The notes beneath the pieces were generated by a model. That model worked only from the letters and a program-made list of their open reading frames with translations. It ran no database searches and had not been told where the DNA came from. A stretch of 64,000 nucleotides of DNA from Novosphingobium nitrogenifigens DSM 19370. GTDB lineage: Bacteria > Pseudomonadota > Alphaproteobacteria > Sphingomonadales > Sphingomonadaceae. Of the stretch, positions 54,260 to 63,299 are shown piece after piece. Where the stretch lies: positions 62,001 to 126,000 of the forward strand of contig NZ_GL876926.1 of assembly GCF_000192575.1 (NCBI RefSeq). Reading direction: 5' to 3'. The translations under genes were made by a program, and so were the position numbers. Position 1 is the first letter of the stretch; each line of letters begins with the position of its first letter.

Positions 54260-54698
54260 GACATGACCCCCTCAAATGGCCCGTCGGACTGCCGTCTTTC
54301 GGGCATTCCCTGTGATCGGGGGACTTGCGCTTCGCCATGGTTCCTGCCGCCCGCGCTCTTGCGGCCCCGCCTCGAAGGGGTGTGCAAGATCGTCCGCCGG
54401 TACAATCCGGCGTGCGTCCGCCCTGTTCGGACAGACGGCGAAGAATTTGACGAAGTCCCCCTCGGACAAGGCGCAGGTTCTAGTACGCTTGTCCGAAATC
54501 GAGTGTGCCAGTGGAAAAATGACTGTCAATTGCCTTGCTCGCACCTGCATCAAAAAGGGTGGTTGCAGGTGCGAGGCCGCTGGTGTCCGGCTAAGGCAGA
54601 CTCGACAAGTCCCGTCGTCTGGCGCAGGACTCGGGTGATCACAGGCGGGGTGGGCTGTGCAGGCCAATCCGCCATTGTTGCATGGAGTTGAAGACGTC
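54260..54698. other. Divergent intergenic region, TonB receptor / TPR-sulfotransferase
   Basis: No credible gene in 439 bp. It holds promoters for two divergent genes and a perfect 12-bp inverted repeat at 54538-54575 described separately. Confidence 0.6.
54538..54575 (+). other. Perfect 12-bp inverted repeat with 14-base loop
   Basis: CTCGCACCTGCA (54538-54549) pairs fully with TGCAGGTGCGAG (54564-54575); the loop contains an A-run. It lies 123 bp before the downstream start codon. It could be an RNA hairpin in the leader of the next gene or an operator. Confidence 0.6.
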
Positions 54699-56726
54699 AT
54701 GGCCGGACCCGGCGCGCCTGAGAAAACCCTGACACTCGATGCCGCGCTCGGTCATGCGTCGGCGCTGTTGGGGCGCGATCCGGCAATGGCACTGGGACAG
54801 GCACGGGAAATCCTGCGGGTCGTGCCCGGCCATCCGCAAGCCATGCTGATCGAGGGGCAGGCCTTGCGCCTGCTCGGCGATCTGGCTGCGGCGCGCGCGG
54901 TCCTGGCCCGGCTGGCAGCCGATCAGCCGCGTTCGGCCCTGACCCTGTTCGAACTCGCGCTGGTCCACGGCCAGATGGGCGAGCCACGACAGGCCGTTGT
55001 TGCGCTGGAACGGGCGCTGGGGCTCAAGCCCGATTTCCTCCCCGCCTGGCATGCCCTTGCCGGAGCCCTGCGTGAGACCGGGCGGGAAGCCGATGCCCGG
55101 ATCGCCGATGCCAAGGCGGTCGAGGCGGCGACGCGTGATCCCGTTCTGGTCAAGGCGGCGATCGCCATGCACCAGCAGAATTTCCAGACGGTCGAGGCCA
55201 TGCTGGAGGAGCGCATTCGCATGTTGCCGCGCGATGCTGCGGCATTGCGGCTCTATGGCGAAGTCGCGTGGCGGCAGGGGCAGCTCGATCAGGCGATCGC
55301 GCGGCTCAAGCGCACGCTGGAGGTGGCGCCGGGGTTCGGGGCCGCGCGCGAGCTGCTGGTGCGGATCATGCAGATGGGGCCGGACGTGGCCGATGCGCTG
55401 GTCCATGCTTCGATCCTGCTCGAGGACGAACCGGACAGTGTCGGCCATGCCTTGCTCAAGGCCTCGTTGCAGGTGCGGTTGGGCGAGCAGGAGGCTGCCG
55501 GGACGATCTATCGCGGCCTTGTTGCGCGGGGCGTCGATCAGCCGCGCGTCTGGCTCAATCTCGGCCACGTTGAAAAGACACTGGGCAACCAGGCCGATGC
55601 GATTGCCGCCTATCGGCGCTCGATTGCGCTCGATCCGGCGCTGGGCGAAGGCTGGTGGAGCCTTGCCAACCTCAAGACGGTCAAGCTGACCGGCGAGGAC
55701 ATTGCCGCAATGCTCGCCGCGCAGGAAGGGATCGAGGACGATGAGCAGGCCAGCCAGCTTCATTTTGCGCTCGGCAAGGCCTATGAGGATGCAGGCGAGG
55801 CGGAAAAGAGCTTCGAGCATTACGCACGCGGCAATGCCCTGCGGCGCAAGGGGATCGAATATGATCCCGAACGGATTTCGGGCGATGCGCGCGAACATGC
55901 GGAAATCTTCACCGCGCCGTTTCTTTCCAGCCGTGAAGGGCAGGGGTGCCAGGCGGACGATCCCATTTTCATCGTCGGTCTGCCCCGCGCAGGTTCGACG
56001 CTGGTCGAGCAGATCCTGTCGAGCCATTCGAAGATCGAAGGCACGATGGAATTGCCCGACCTGATGATGATTGCCGACCGGCTTCATTCGCGCGTCGAGG
56101 ACGGCGAATTTGCAAGCTATGGTGATGTCGTCCGCTCTCTCGATGCGGCGGCGCTGACCCGGCTGGGCGAGGAGTACCTCGAACGCACGCGGGTTCATCG
56201 CAAGGAAGGCAAGCGGCGCTTCATCGACAAGATGCCGAACAACTGGATGCATGTCGGGCTCATCCGGCTGATCCTGCCCCGCGCGACGATCATCGACGCG
56301 CGGCGCCATCCGATGGGATGCTGTTTTTCGGGATGGAAGCAGTTCTTCGCGCGGGGGCAGTTGTTCACATACGACCTTACGGAAATCGGGCGCTATTATC
56401 GCGACTATGTCGGGCAGATGGCAGCGTTCGATCGCGAGGCGCCGGGAGCGGTCCATCGCGTCATCTATGAACGCATGGTCGCCGATACCGAGGCCGAAGT
56501 CCGGTCCCTGCTCGATCATGTCGGTGTGCCGTTCGAGGAAGAGTGCCTTGCATTCTGGCGCAATCGTCGCGCCGTGCGCACGGCCAGTTCCGAGCAGGTG
56601 CGCCAGCCGATCTTCACCGATGGCGTCGATCACTGGAAGCAGTTCGAACCCTGGCTTGCTCCCTTGCGCGATGCTCTGGGTTCGGTCGAAACAGCCTATC
56701 CCCAAGTGCCGGAGGAACTCGCCTGA
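54699..56726 (+). CDS. TPR-sulfotransferase fusion protein
   Basis: A 675-residue protein. Residues 1-420 are tetratricopeptide-like repeats (for example GEPRQAVVALERALGLKPDF and GNQADAIAAYRRSIALDPAL). Residues 430-675 form a sulfotransferase domain with the PAPS 5'-phosphosulfate loop GLPRAGSTLVEQILSSH and a 3'-phosphate segment near ATIIDARRHPMGCCFSGWKQFF. Such fusions often stand beside TonB receptors in sphingomonads; the sulfated partner is unknown. ATG 54699 is used; GTG 54657 is possible and would add 14 residues. Confidence 0.82.
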   Translation: MAGPGAPEKTLTLDAALGHASALLGRDPAMALGQAREILRVVPGHPQAMLIEGQALRLLGDLAAARAVLARLAADQPRSALTLFELALVHGQMGEPRQAVVALERALGLKPDFLPAWHALAGALRETGREADARIADAKAVEAATRDPVLVKAAIAMHQQNFQTVEAMLEERIRMLPRDAAALRLYGEVAWRQGQLDQAIARLKRTLEVAPGFGAARELLVRIMQMGPDVADALVHASILLEDEPDSVGHALLKASLQVRLGEQEAAGTIYRGLVARGVDQPRVWLNLGHVEKTLGNQADAIAAYRRSIALDPALGEGWWSLANLKTVKLTGEDIAAMLAAQEGIEDDEQASQLHFALGKAYEDAGEAEKSFEHYARGNALRRKGIEYDPERISGDAREHAEIFTAPFLSSREGQGCQADDPIFIVGLPRAGSTLVEQILSSHSKIEGTMELPDLMMIADRLHSRVEDGEFASYGDVVRSLDAAALTRLGEEYLERTRVHRKEGKRRFIDKMPNNWMHVGLIRLILPRATIIDARRHPMGCCFSGWKQFFARGQLFTYDLTEIGRYYRDYVGQMAAFDREAPGAVHRVIYERMVADTEAEVRSLLDHVGVPFEEECLAFWRNRRAVRTASSEQVRQPIFTDGVDHWKQFEPWLAPLRDALGSVETAYPQVPEELA

Positions 56727-56821
56727 AACCTGTGGTGCGGTTGGTATAAGGCCGCGCGCCGTCTGAGTGAAACGAGCTGCAATGAGTTCATCTCATTGCA
56801 GGTCCGTGTAAGTCTTGTGCG

Positions 56822-56851
56822 TTGAAATATTATTGTAACATGCTGTAATAT
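56822..56851 (+). promoter_or_regulatory. Candidate sigma-70-like promoter before the FabI-like gene
   Basis: TTGAAA (56822-56827) and TAATAT (56846-56851) are separated by 18 bp inside an unusually AT-rich stretch of about 80 bp. The start codon of the next gene lies 111 bp downstream, and a GTTGC/GCAAC dyad lies at 56883-56895. Confidence 0.45.
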
Positions 56852-56962
56852 ATAGATCTATTCTGTTATTTTATCATTTTTCGTTGCGGCGCAACATTGC
56901 AATCTGCTATGCAATCGGGCGTCTATCCCAGTGCTGCCATACGCCATGGAGGCCGCAACGAC

Positions 56963-57736
56963 ATGATTTCCAACGGATTGGCCCTTGCGGGCAAAAAGGG
57001 TCTGATCATCGGTCTTGCCGATGCGCGCAGTATTGCCTGGGGATGTGCTCAGGTTCTGCACGAATGCGGTGCCGAGTTCGTCCTGACCTGTGTCAGCGAA
57101 AAGGCGCGCGTGGCGGTGCAGCCGCTTGCCGACAGCCTCGGTGCGGAACTCGTCGTGCTCGATTTCCGGCAGGAAGGCGATCTCGAAAAGGTCATGGCCG
57201 ATCTTGCTGTCAGGTGGGGCGCCGTCGACTTCGTCATTCACTCGGCGGCCTATGCCCCGCATGATGCTTTGGCGAACGGGCTGATCGAATGTCCTGCTGA
57301 CAGCTTTGCGCAGGCGATGGATTTGTCGTGCCACAGCTTCGTGCGCACCGCCCGGGCGGCCCGGTCGCTGATGTCCGAGGGCGGAAGCTTGCTCGCCATG
57401 AGCTATCTTGGTGGCGAACGGGTGATCGACGGTTATGCGGTCATGGGCTGCGTCAAGGCTGCGCTCGAAAGCGTCGTGCGTGTGCTTGCCTCTGAACTCG
57501 GCGGGCAGGGCATTCGCGTCAATGCAGTGTCGCCGGGGCCGATCGTCACGCGCGCGGCAGGCGGGCTCCAACATTTCGATGCGATGGTCGCCTATGCGCA
57601 CGATCGGTCGCCGCTCAAGCGCGATGTCGGGATCGAGGATGTGGGCTGGATGGCGGCCTTTCTCGTGAGCGAACGGGCCGCAGCGGTGACCGGCGACACG
57701 CATTATGTCGATGCCGGTGTGAACATCATGGGGTGA
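56963..57736 (+). CDS. fabI: Enoyl-ACP reductase of the FabI type
   Basis: A 257-residue SDR protein with the FabI pattern: GLADARSIAWGCAQVLHECG (cofactor loop), then SYLGGERVIDGYAVMGCVKAALE, which supplies the two tyrosines and the lysine of the Tyr-x6-Lys active site, and GIRVNAVSPGPIVTRAA. FabI reduces trans-2-enoyl-ACP in fatty-acid elongation. It stands alone rather than with fab genes, so it may be a second copy with a special role. ATG 56963 follows ATGGAGGCC; an upstream frame start lies in the leader. Confidence 0.83.
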   Translation: MISNGLALAGKKGLIIGLADARSIAWGCAQVLHECGAEFVLTCVSEKARVAVQPLADSLGAELVVLDFRQEGDLEKVMADLAVRWGAVDFVIHSAAYAPHDALANGLIECPADSFAQAMDLSCHSFVRTARAARSLMSEGGSLLAMSYLGGERVIDGYAVMGCVKAALESVVRVLASELGGQGIRVNAVSPGPIVTRAAGGLQHFDAMVAYAHDRSPLKRDVGIEDVGWMAAFLVSERAAAVTGDTHYVDAGVNIMG

Positions 57737-57780
57737 TGCAAGGGGGGCGACGCCATGGTGGCGTCTCCCCCAGCCTGTCT

Positions 57781-58443
57781 TCATTCAAATCCGAAAAAGC
57801 GGACCTGCTCGTCGAGCGGGACGCGCTGGCGCTCAAAATTGTTGGCCGCAGCATCGGGATCTCGCCAGCCGATGGCGAGCCCGCAGAACAGCAGGGTGTC
57901 GTCCGACAGTCCCAGATGTGCCTTGATGGTGCGGCCATAGGTGCCCATGTATTCTTGCGCGCATGTGTCGAGCCCTTCGCCGCGCAGCAGCAGCATGATC
58001 GTCTGCAGCCACATGCCGACATCCGACCACTGCGGCTCCTTCATGAACTTGGGGAAATGGCACAGCAGCAGGACTGGTGCGCCGAACGAGATCAGGTTGC
58101 CCCGGACCACGGCATTGCGGCGTTCGGTTGCATCGCGGGGAATGTCCATCGCCTCGTAGAGGGCAGCGCCGGTCGCGCGCAGGCGGTCCTGGTATTTGTC
58201 GACGCTGCCGGGCGCGGACCAGTCGTATTCCTGCGGATCGTCCGGTTCGCTGGCGAGCAAGCGGTCCTGCAAGGCCTTGAGCGGCTCACCGGTCAGGACA
58301 ATGGCTTCCCACGGCTGGTAGTTGCAGCCGGACGGCGCCATGCGGGCCTGTTCGAGTACGCGGCGAATGGTTTCGAACGCAACTGGGCGATCGAGAAAGG
58401 CGCGCACGGAACGGCGCGATGCGACGGCTTCGACAATATCCAT
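57781..58443 (-). CDS. Nitroreductase-family FMN oxidoreductase
   Basis: A 220-residue protein with the family start VASRRSVRAFLDRPVAFETI and RMAPSGCNYQPWEAIVLTG (FMN site), and LFCGLAIGWRDPDAAANNF near the end. Members reduce nitro groups, quinones or flavins with NAD(P)H. ATG 58443 is preferred; the frame extends upstream without meaning. It is convergent with the FabI-like gene. Confidence 0.87.
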   Translation of the reverse strand: MDIVEAVASRRSVRAFLDRPVAFETIRRVLEQARMAPSGCNYQPWEAIVLTGEPLKALQDRLLASEPDDPQEYDWSAPGSVDKYQDRLRATGAALYEAMDIPRDATERRNAVVRGNLISFGAPVLLLCHFPKFMKEPQWSDVGMWLQTIMLLLRGEGLDTCAQEYMGTYGRTIKAHLGLSDDTLLFCGLAIGWRDPDAAANNFERQRVPLDEQVRFFGFE

Positions 58444-59330
58444 GAATTCTCCGGGGCCCCAATGGTAAGTCGGCTGCGTGCCGACGCGGTACGCGGGGCA
58501 AGAGATATGATTGCGTATCGCTTTTGCAACTTTTCTTTGGGGCGCGGGCGCCACAGAATGAGGGCCGGCATCGCTGCCGGCCCCCACTGTCGTCCACCAA
58601 TGGGCCCGGTGCCGAACCGCGCCAAGCGGGGGTCTGCCGATGGTGTCCCTGTCGAGAGGCAGGGCGACATCCCGTCTTGGCCATCAGGATGGGCAAACCC
58701 CGCGGGGAGGGGCCATCCGTGAAGAGCCGTTGCACCAGTCGCCTCAGGATTCGACAGAACATGCATGCGCGCAAAAGTTCTGTTTCTCCACAAAGGCGGA
58801 CGTCGGTCCTTTCGCCTGTCGACCGCGACACCGCTCCCGATCTCTATGGCCGGCCGATGCGAGAGCGGCAGGCCCAAGGGCGGACGGACCCCCGCGGATC
58901 GGGGGAAGGGGTTTGGCCATCGTTCGGGGAAGCAGTCCAGATCGATACATCCCCCTCTTTGCAAAGGGCACGATAGGTCGATCCCGAAGGCCTGCATTCG
59001 TTCGATGTCCATTCCGGACTTCGCGCCGCTGGTCATCTGGCCAAGAGTGCGACCGTAGAGGCACTCACCTTGGCAATGATGTTCCGACACGCGTCAGGTA
59101 CCGGCGTAAGGGGCGAAAATTCCCATTGCGATCAATCAGATGATTGGTCGTTTCAGGGTGATTTCCCGTCCCTGTCCACGAAAGCTGCGCCTCTCTGGCG
59201 AGTCGTTCAAGCACAAATTGCAAGGTCCCGGACATCGCCGGACAAGTGATTGAGCGAGGCCTGAAAAAAGAAAAAGGGGTCGGTTGCCCGACCCCTTTTC
59301 CCGATTTCGTGTTCCGGTCTCTCCGGTGGA
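58444..59330. other. 887 bp gene-poor stretch
   Basis: Several overlapping open frames exist on both strands, but none has a good ribosome site, a recognisable domain or ordinary residue balance; all are Arg/Pro-rich. The stretch contains a 9-bp stem with TCGC loop (58562-58583) and the argG terminator at its far end. It may be a decayed gene, a non-coding RNA locus or plain spacer. Confidence 0.5.
59272..59299 (-). terminator. Intrinsic terminator after argG
   Basis: A 12-bp perfect stem (AAAAGGGGTCGG with CCGACCCCTTTT) and TTGC loop, 31 bp beyond the argG stop. In the minus direction the transcript ends in a run of T followed by CTTTTTTC. Confidence 0.85.
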
Positions 59331-60545
59331 TCAGCGGTCGCGCTGGGCCAGAAGACGAAGGCGAAGCGCGTTGAGCTTGATGAAGCCGGCTGCGTCCTTC
59401 TGGTCATAGGCGCCCGCGTCGTCCTCGAACGTCACGTGGCGTTCGGAATAGAGGCTGTCGGGCGACTTGCGGCCGACCACCAGCGCCTGGCCCTTGTAGA
59501 GCTTGAGGCGGACGGTGCCGTTGACGCGTGCCTGCGAGTGATCGATCGCAGCCTGCAGCATTTCGCGTTCGGGCGAGAACCAGAAGCCGTTGTAGATCAA
59601 CTCTGCATACTTGGGCATCAGCTCGTCCTTGAGGTGCGCGGCACCACGGTCGAGCGTGATCGATTCAATCCCGCGATGCGCGACCGCATAGATCGTGCCG
59701 CCCGGGGTTTCGTACATGCCGCGGCTCTTCATGCCGACGAAGCGGTTCTCGACGAGGTCGAGGCGGCCGATGCCGTGCTTGCGCCCATATTCGTTGAGCG
59801 TGGTCAGCAGGGTCGCGGGGCTCATCGCGACGCCGTTGATCGCGGTGCCGTCGCCCTTGTCGAAATCGATGGTGATGTATTCCGGCTCATCCGGCGCGTC
59901 TTCGGGATTGACCGTGCGCGAATAGACGTAGTCGGGAACTTCGGCCCAGGGATCTTCCAGAACCTTGCCTTCCGACGAGGTGTGGAGAAGGTTGGCGTCG
60001 GTCGAGAACGGGCTTTCCCCGCGCTTGTCCTTGGGCACCGGGACCTGATGGGCTTCGGCCCAGGCGATCAGCGCGGTACGGCTGGCGAGATCCCATTCCC
60101 GCCACGGCGCGATCACCTTGATGCTGGGATCGAGCGCATAGGCGGACAGTTCGAAACGAACCTGGTCGTTGCCCTTGCCCGTGGCGCCGTGAGAGACGGC
60201 GTCGGCGCCGGTTTCCTTGGCGATTTCGATCAGGCGCTTGGAGATCAGCGGGCGCGCGATCGACGTGCCGAGCAGATAGTCGCCTTCATAGCGGGCATTG
60301 GCGCGCATCATCGGGAAGACGAAATCGCGCACGAATTCCTCGCGCAGGTCGTCGATATAGATGTGCTCGGGCTTGATCCCGAGAAGTTCGGCCTTGGCGC
60401 GTGCGGGCTCGAGTTCCTCGCCCTGGCCGAGGTCGGCGGTAAAGGTCACCACTTCGCAGTTATAGGTGACTTGCAGCCACTTCAGGATGACGGAGGTGTC
60501 AAGCCCGCCGGAATAGGCAAGGACGACCCGCTTGATTTCGGACAT
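59331..60545 (-). CDS. argG: Argininosuccinate synthase
   Basis: A 404-residue enzyme with the PP-loop ATP motif [18 protein letters not shown] near the N-terminus. It has the family segments [12 protein letters not shown] and [16 protein letters not shown], and it ends in the long C-terminal helix. It condenses citrulline and aspartate to argininosuccinate in arginine biosynthesis. ATG 60545 follows CAGGAGTCGTAC; the frame extends upstream but the family starts near MSEIKRVVL. Standard length. Confidence 0.97.
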   Translation of the reverse strand: MSEIKRVVLAYSGGLDTSVILKWLQVTYNCEVVTFTADLGQGEELEPARAKAELLGIKPEHIYIDDLREEFVRDFVFPMMRANARYEGDYLLGTSIARPLISKRLIEIAKETGADAVSHGATGKGNDQVRFELSAYALDPSIKVIAPWREWDLASRTALIAWAEAHQVPVPKDKRGESPFSTDANLLHTSSEGKVLEDPWAEVPDYVYSRTVNPEDAPDEPEYITIDFDKGDGTAINGVAMSPATLLTTLNEYGRKHGIGRLDLVENRFVGMKSRGMYETPGGTIYAVAHRGIESITLDRGAAHLKDELMPKYAELIYNGFWFSPEREMLQAAIDHSQARVNGTVRLKLYKGQALVVGRKSPDSLYSERHVTFEDDAGAYDQKDAAGFIKLNALRLRLLAQRDR

Positions 60546-60638
60546 GTACGACTCCTGCTGGCACGTAGGGCAAGGATAAGTGGGCGCGCGCGTATCAGGG
60601 GCGCGGGGCTTGTGCAACCGCTGCGGCGTGGCTTGCCG

Positions 60639-62042
60639 TCACTCTTTCCCCACCCCGAGCCGCAATGCGGGCAGCGCAAGGCCAAGCGTGGCGGCCCGAA
60701 ACACGTAACTCAGCAGCAATGCGGCCCAGATCCCGGTGTCGCCGAACGGTCGAAAAGCAAGGTCGCAGGCAAGGTAAGCCGCAGTCGAGACCACCGCCGC
60801 ATTGCGCAGCGCGCGTCCCTGGGTCGCGCCGATGAAGACGCCGTCCAGCAGCCAGCTCGGCGCGCCGATCAGCGGGGCGAGGGCCGCCATGGGCAGGAGC
60901 GCCAGAGCGGTTTGGCGCACGCCCGGATCGGTCGCGATCGTGGCAATGCCCCATCGACCACCGACAAGGAACAGCACCGCGAGCAAGGCCCCGCCGCCAA
61001 GGGCGAATTCTCCCGACAGGCGGGTGGCGCGATCGAATGATGCCCGCGATTTGGCGCCGAGCGCGTGTCCTACGCGTTCCTCGGCCGTCATGGCAAAGGC
61101 ATCGAGGACATAGGCGGCCAGTTCGATGAATTGCATCAGCACGTGGTTCGCGGCCAGAGTGATTGCCCCGAGGCGTGCCCCGGCATTGGCGAACCAGGTG
61201 AACAGCACGAGCAGGGCGATCGTGCGGATCATGAGGTCGCGATTGACCGCGAACAACCGGACCAGCCGGTCGCGTGCGACAAGGACACGGAACCCCGCCT
61301 TGGAAAAGAGCGCGAGCGGGCGTGCGCCGCCCGGCCCGAGGGCAAGGGCAAGTCCGAGCACGAGCGCAGTCCATTCGGCCGCCGCCGTCCCGAGGCCCGC
61401 GCCCTGCGCGCCAAGACCGAAATGCCAGACGAGCAGCGTGTCGAGCGCGACGTTGACGGCATTCATCACGAGTTGGAGGACGAGCGCGAGACGGGTCCGC
61501 CGACACCCGACCAGCCAGCCGTTGATCGCAAATCCGGCGAGTGCGGCAGGCGCGCCGAGAAAACGCGCGGCAACGAAGGCATGGGCGGGCGCGGCGACGC
61601 CTCCACCGGGCGGCAGGGCAAAGAATGCGAGGCCCATGATCGGTCCCGCCAGCGCCAGCAGGGCCAGTCCGATCACGCCCCCGATCGTCACGCCACGGAT
61701 CAGCAGGGCATCGCTTTCCCGCACGTCGGCAGCGCCCCGGGCCTGTGCGACCAGTCCCGACATGCCCATGCGCAGGAAACCGAAAGTCCAGAACACGAGA
61801 TTGATGATCGCCGAGCCGAGCGCCACGCCCGCAAGGGCCGCGGCATCGCCGGTGCGCCCGATGATGGCGGTGTCGACAATTCCCACCAGTGGGACGGAGG
61901 CCTGCCCGAGCATGATCGGCCAGGTCTGCGCAAGAACCGCGCCGCGTGTCAGCGGGCGCTCGGCGTGATGGCCATGGTCCGGGTGCCCCGGTGGAATGGT
62001 TGCCTCGGTCGATGGGGCTTGGGATGCAAGGCCGTCGGTCAT
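60639..62042 (-). CDS. MATE-family efflux transporter (DinF-like)
   Basis: A 467-residue protein with about twelve membrane helices in two MATE repeats; PIMLGQASVPLVGIVDTAIIGRTGDAAALAGVALGSAIINLVFW and the second-half equivalent are clear. It probably exports drugs or metabolites using an ion gradient. The N-terminal 35 residues form a soluble His-containing extension. It is 93 bp upstream of argG on the same strand but probably independent. Confidence 0.87.
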   Translation of the reverse strand: MTDGLASQAPSTEATIPPGHPDHGHHAERPLTRGAVLAQTWPIMLGQASVPLVGIVDTAIIGRTGDAAALAGVALGSAIINLVFWTFGFLRMGMSGLVAQARGAADVRESDALLIRGVTIGGVIGLALLALAGPIMGLAFFALPPGGGVAAPAHAFVAARFLGAPAALAGFAINGWLVGCRRTRLALVLQLVMNAVNVALDTLLVWHFGLGAQGAGLGTAAAEWTALVLGLALALGPGGARPLALFSKAGFRVLVARDRLVRLFAVNRDLMIRTIALLVLFTWFANAGARLGAITLAANHVLMQFIELAAYVLDAFAMTAEERVGHALGAKSRASFDRATRLSGEFALGGGALLAVLFLVGGRWGIATIATDPGVRQTALALLPMAALAPLIGAPSWLLDGVFIGATQGRALRNAAVVSTAAYLACDLAFRPFGDTGIWAALLLSYVFRAATLGLALPALRLGVGKE

Positions 62043-62165
62043 GGAGGGGGCATCGCCTCAAGCGGACGCTCTGGCAAGGGGGGCGGAGAAGACAACAATT
62101 GTTCCGGGCCGGGGTTGTTCCGGGCCGGGATGATCCCCGCCCAGGCATGGCGCTGCCGCCGGTGT

Positions 62166-62196
62166 CCCTGTCCGGCGCCGCGTACGCCGGACAGGG
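62166..62196. other. 12-bp perfect hairpin
   Basis: CCCTGTCCGGCG pairs with CGCCGGACAGGG around a 7-base loop, about 120 bp upstream of the MATE start codon. No T-run follows. It may be the remains of a terminator or a regulatory structure. Confidence 0.55.
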
Positions 62197-62627
62197 TGCG
62201 TCCCGAAATAGTTTTCTCATCGCCTTGGTGCCGGCCCGCAAACCGATTGGTCTGCGGTTCCGAAACAGGACAGCATGACGTTCATCACGACTGCATCAGG
62301 CCGTATTTGCGTATCGGCCCGGTACATTCTGGGTGAGCGGGTCGGGATGCGTCGCCGCATTTCCGACGGATAGCAGAAGCCAGGACCCCCCGAGCCCTTG
62401 GCAACCCTCCGGAGCTATGGCCAATCCGCTTGTCGCACGTTCGTCCTTCCGCCGTTTCGGACCGGCCTTGCGCTGGTCCTTCGATTGGTGGCGAGAGACA
62501 GTGAAACAGGGACTTTGCCTAAGGGCATCTCCAGACCAATGGAGATCGGATGGACTCTGTGGGGAGGTGGCTTCGGAATCTGGTGAATCCGTTTTTAAGA
62601 TATTGAAAAATAACCATAAAATATTGG

Positions 62628-62645
62628 TTATTACTTAAGTAATAA
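62628..62645. repeat. 18-bp perfect palindrome in an AT-rich island
   Basis: TTATTACTTAAGTAATAA is fully self-complementary. It overlaps an adjacent 8-bp inverted repeat (AATAACCA at 62609-62616, TGGTTATT at 62625-62632). Such AT-rich symmetry is unusual in this GC-rich DNA. Confidence 0.8.
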
Positions 62646-62698
62646 TATCCCCGAAACCGATCAAAATTCTCGGTGCATCGCAGCATGAAAGTGCCGAA

Positions 62699-62728
62699 AC
62701 CCGGGCGAACGATGTCGTTCGCCCGGGT
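62699..62728 (-). terminator. Hairpin downstream of the second glycine-zipper gene
   Basis: A 12-bp perfect stem (62699-62710 with 62717-62728) with a 6-base loop lies 68 bp beyond the stop of the minus-strand gene at 62797; GTTTCGGCACTTTC follows. Confidence 0.6.
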
Positions 62729-62796
62729 CATGGAGCTGATGGATGAGCGAACCGGAAACTCACCGAGGGTGAATTTTGATTCGGTCTCTCAATCGG

Positions 62797-63147
62797 TTAG
62801 CGGCAACGTACGTTGTTGCGGTCGATCGACCGCCCGAGCAGCGCGCCACCGGCTGCACCCAGGATCGTCCCGGTTGCATGGTCACCGCCGGAATCGAGTG
62901 AACGGCCCACCAGGGCGCCGACGCCCGCACCGATCAGAAGGCCGGTCGTGCCGTTGCTGCGGCGGCAGTGATAGCGTCCGTCGTCCCCGCGCCAGATACG
63001 GTCGCGGGGACCGACCGGACGGTCTTCGTGGTAATCGCGACCATAGTGGTCGTGTGGATGGGCAAGGGCCACGCCGGGCGCCGTCGCCAGCATCGCGGGC
63101 AGCAACAGGGCCGGGGCCAGTCGAGTCAGCCACTTGGAATTGCGCAT
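62797..63147 (-). CDS. Secreted glycine-zipper protein, paralogue of the one at 15626
   Basis: A 116-residue precursor with a signal peptide (MRNSKWLTRLAPALLLPAMLATAPGVALA), a short His/Asp-rich linker (HPHDHYGRDYHEDRP), then DRIWRGDDGRYHCRRSNGTT, a glycine-zipper hairpin (GLLIGAGVGALVG, GTILGAAGGALLG), and the end DRNNVRCR. Organisation and the closing residues are the same as in the 15626-16072 protein but with a much shorter linker. ATG 63147 is chosen for the signal peptide. Confidence 0.78.
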   Translation of the reverse strand: MRNSKWLTRLAPALLLPAMLATAPGVALAHPHDHYGRDYHEDRPVGPRDRIWRGDDGRYHCRRSNGTTGLLIGAGVGALVGRSLDSGGDHATGTILGAAGGALLGRSIDRNNVRCR

Positions 63148-63299
63148 TGTCTGGTCCTCTTTTTTTCGTCGTGCGACAATGCACTCGCCTTTGCCGCCGG
63201 GCTGACAACGGGGGCTGAACGGGCCGTTGGGATGTGGCAATGTCGCGGCGAGCGGATTTGACGGCTTGTGGTGGCGAGCGTTGCGGCTACCTTGGCGTC

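Larger units (their letters stand above)
62043..62796. other. 754 bp gene-free stretch with several inverted repeats
   Basis: No credible coding frame. It contains a 15-bp repeat (TTGTTCCGGGCCGGG at 62099 and 62115), a 12-bp perfect hairpin (62166-62177 with 62185-62196), an AT-rich island (about 62583-62650) with an 18-bp perfect palindrome, and a terminator-like hairpin near its end. Confidence 0.55.

Noticed and set aside
58293..59090. 265-codon minus-strand frame in the gene-poor stretch
   Set aside because: It overlaps the nitroreductase start and has no motif; its Pro/Arg/Cys-rich content looks non-coding.
62519..62731. 70-codon minus-strand frame over the AT-rich island
   Set aside because: It spans the palindrome and the hairpin, has no ribosome site, and translates to no known pattern.
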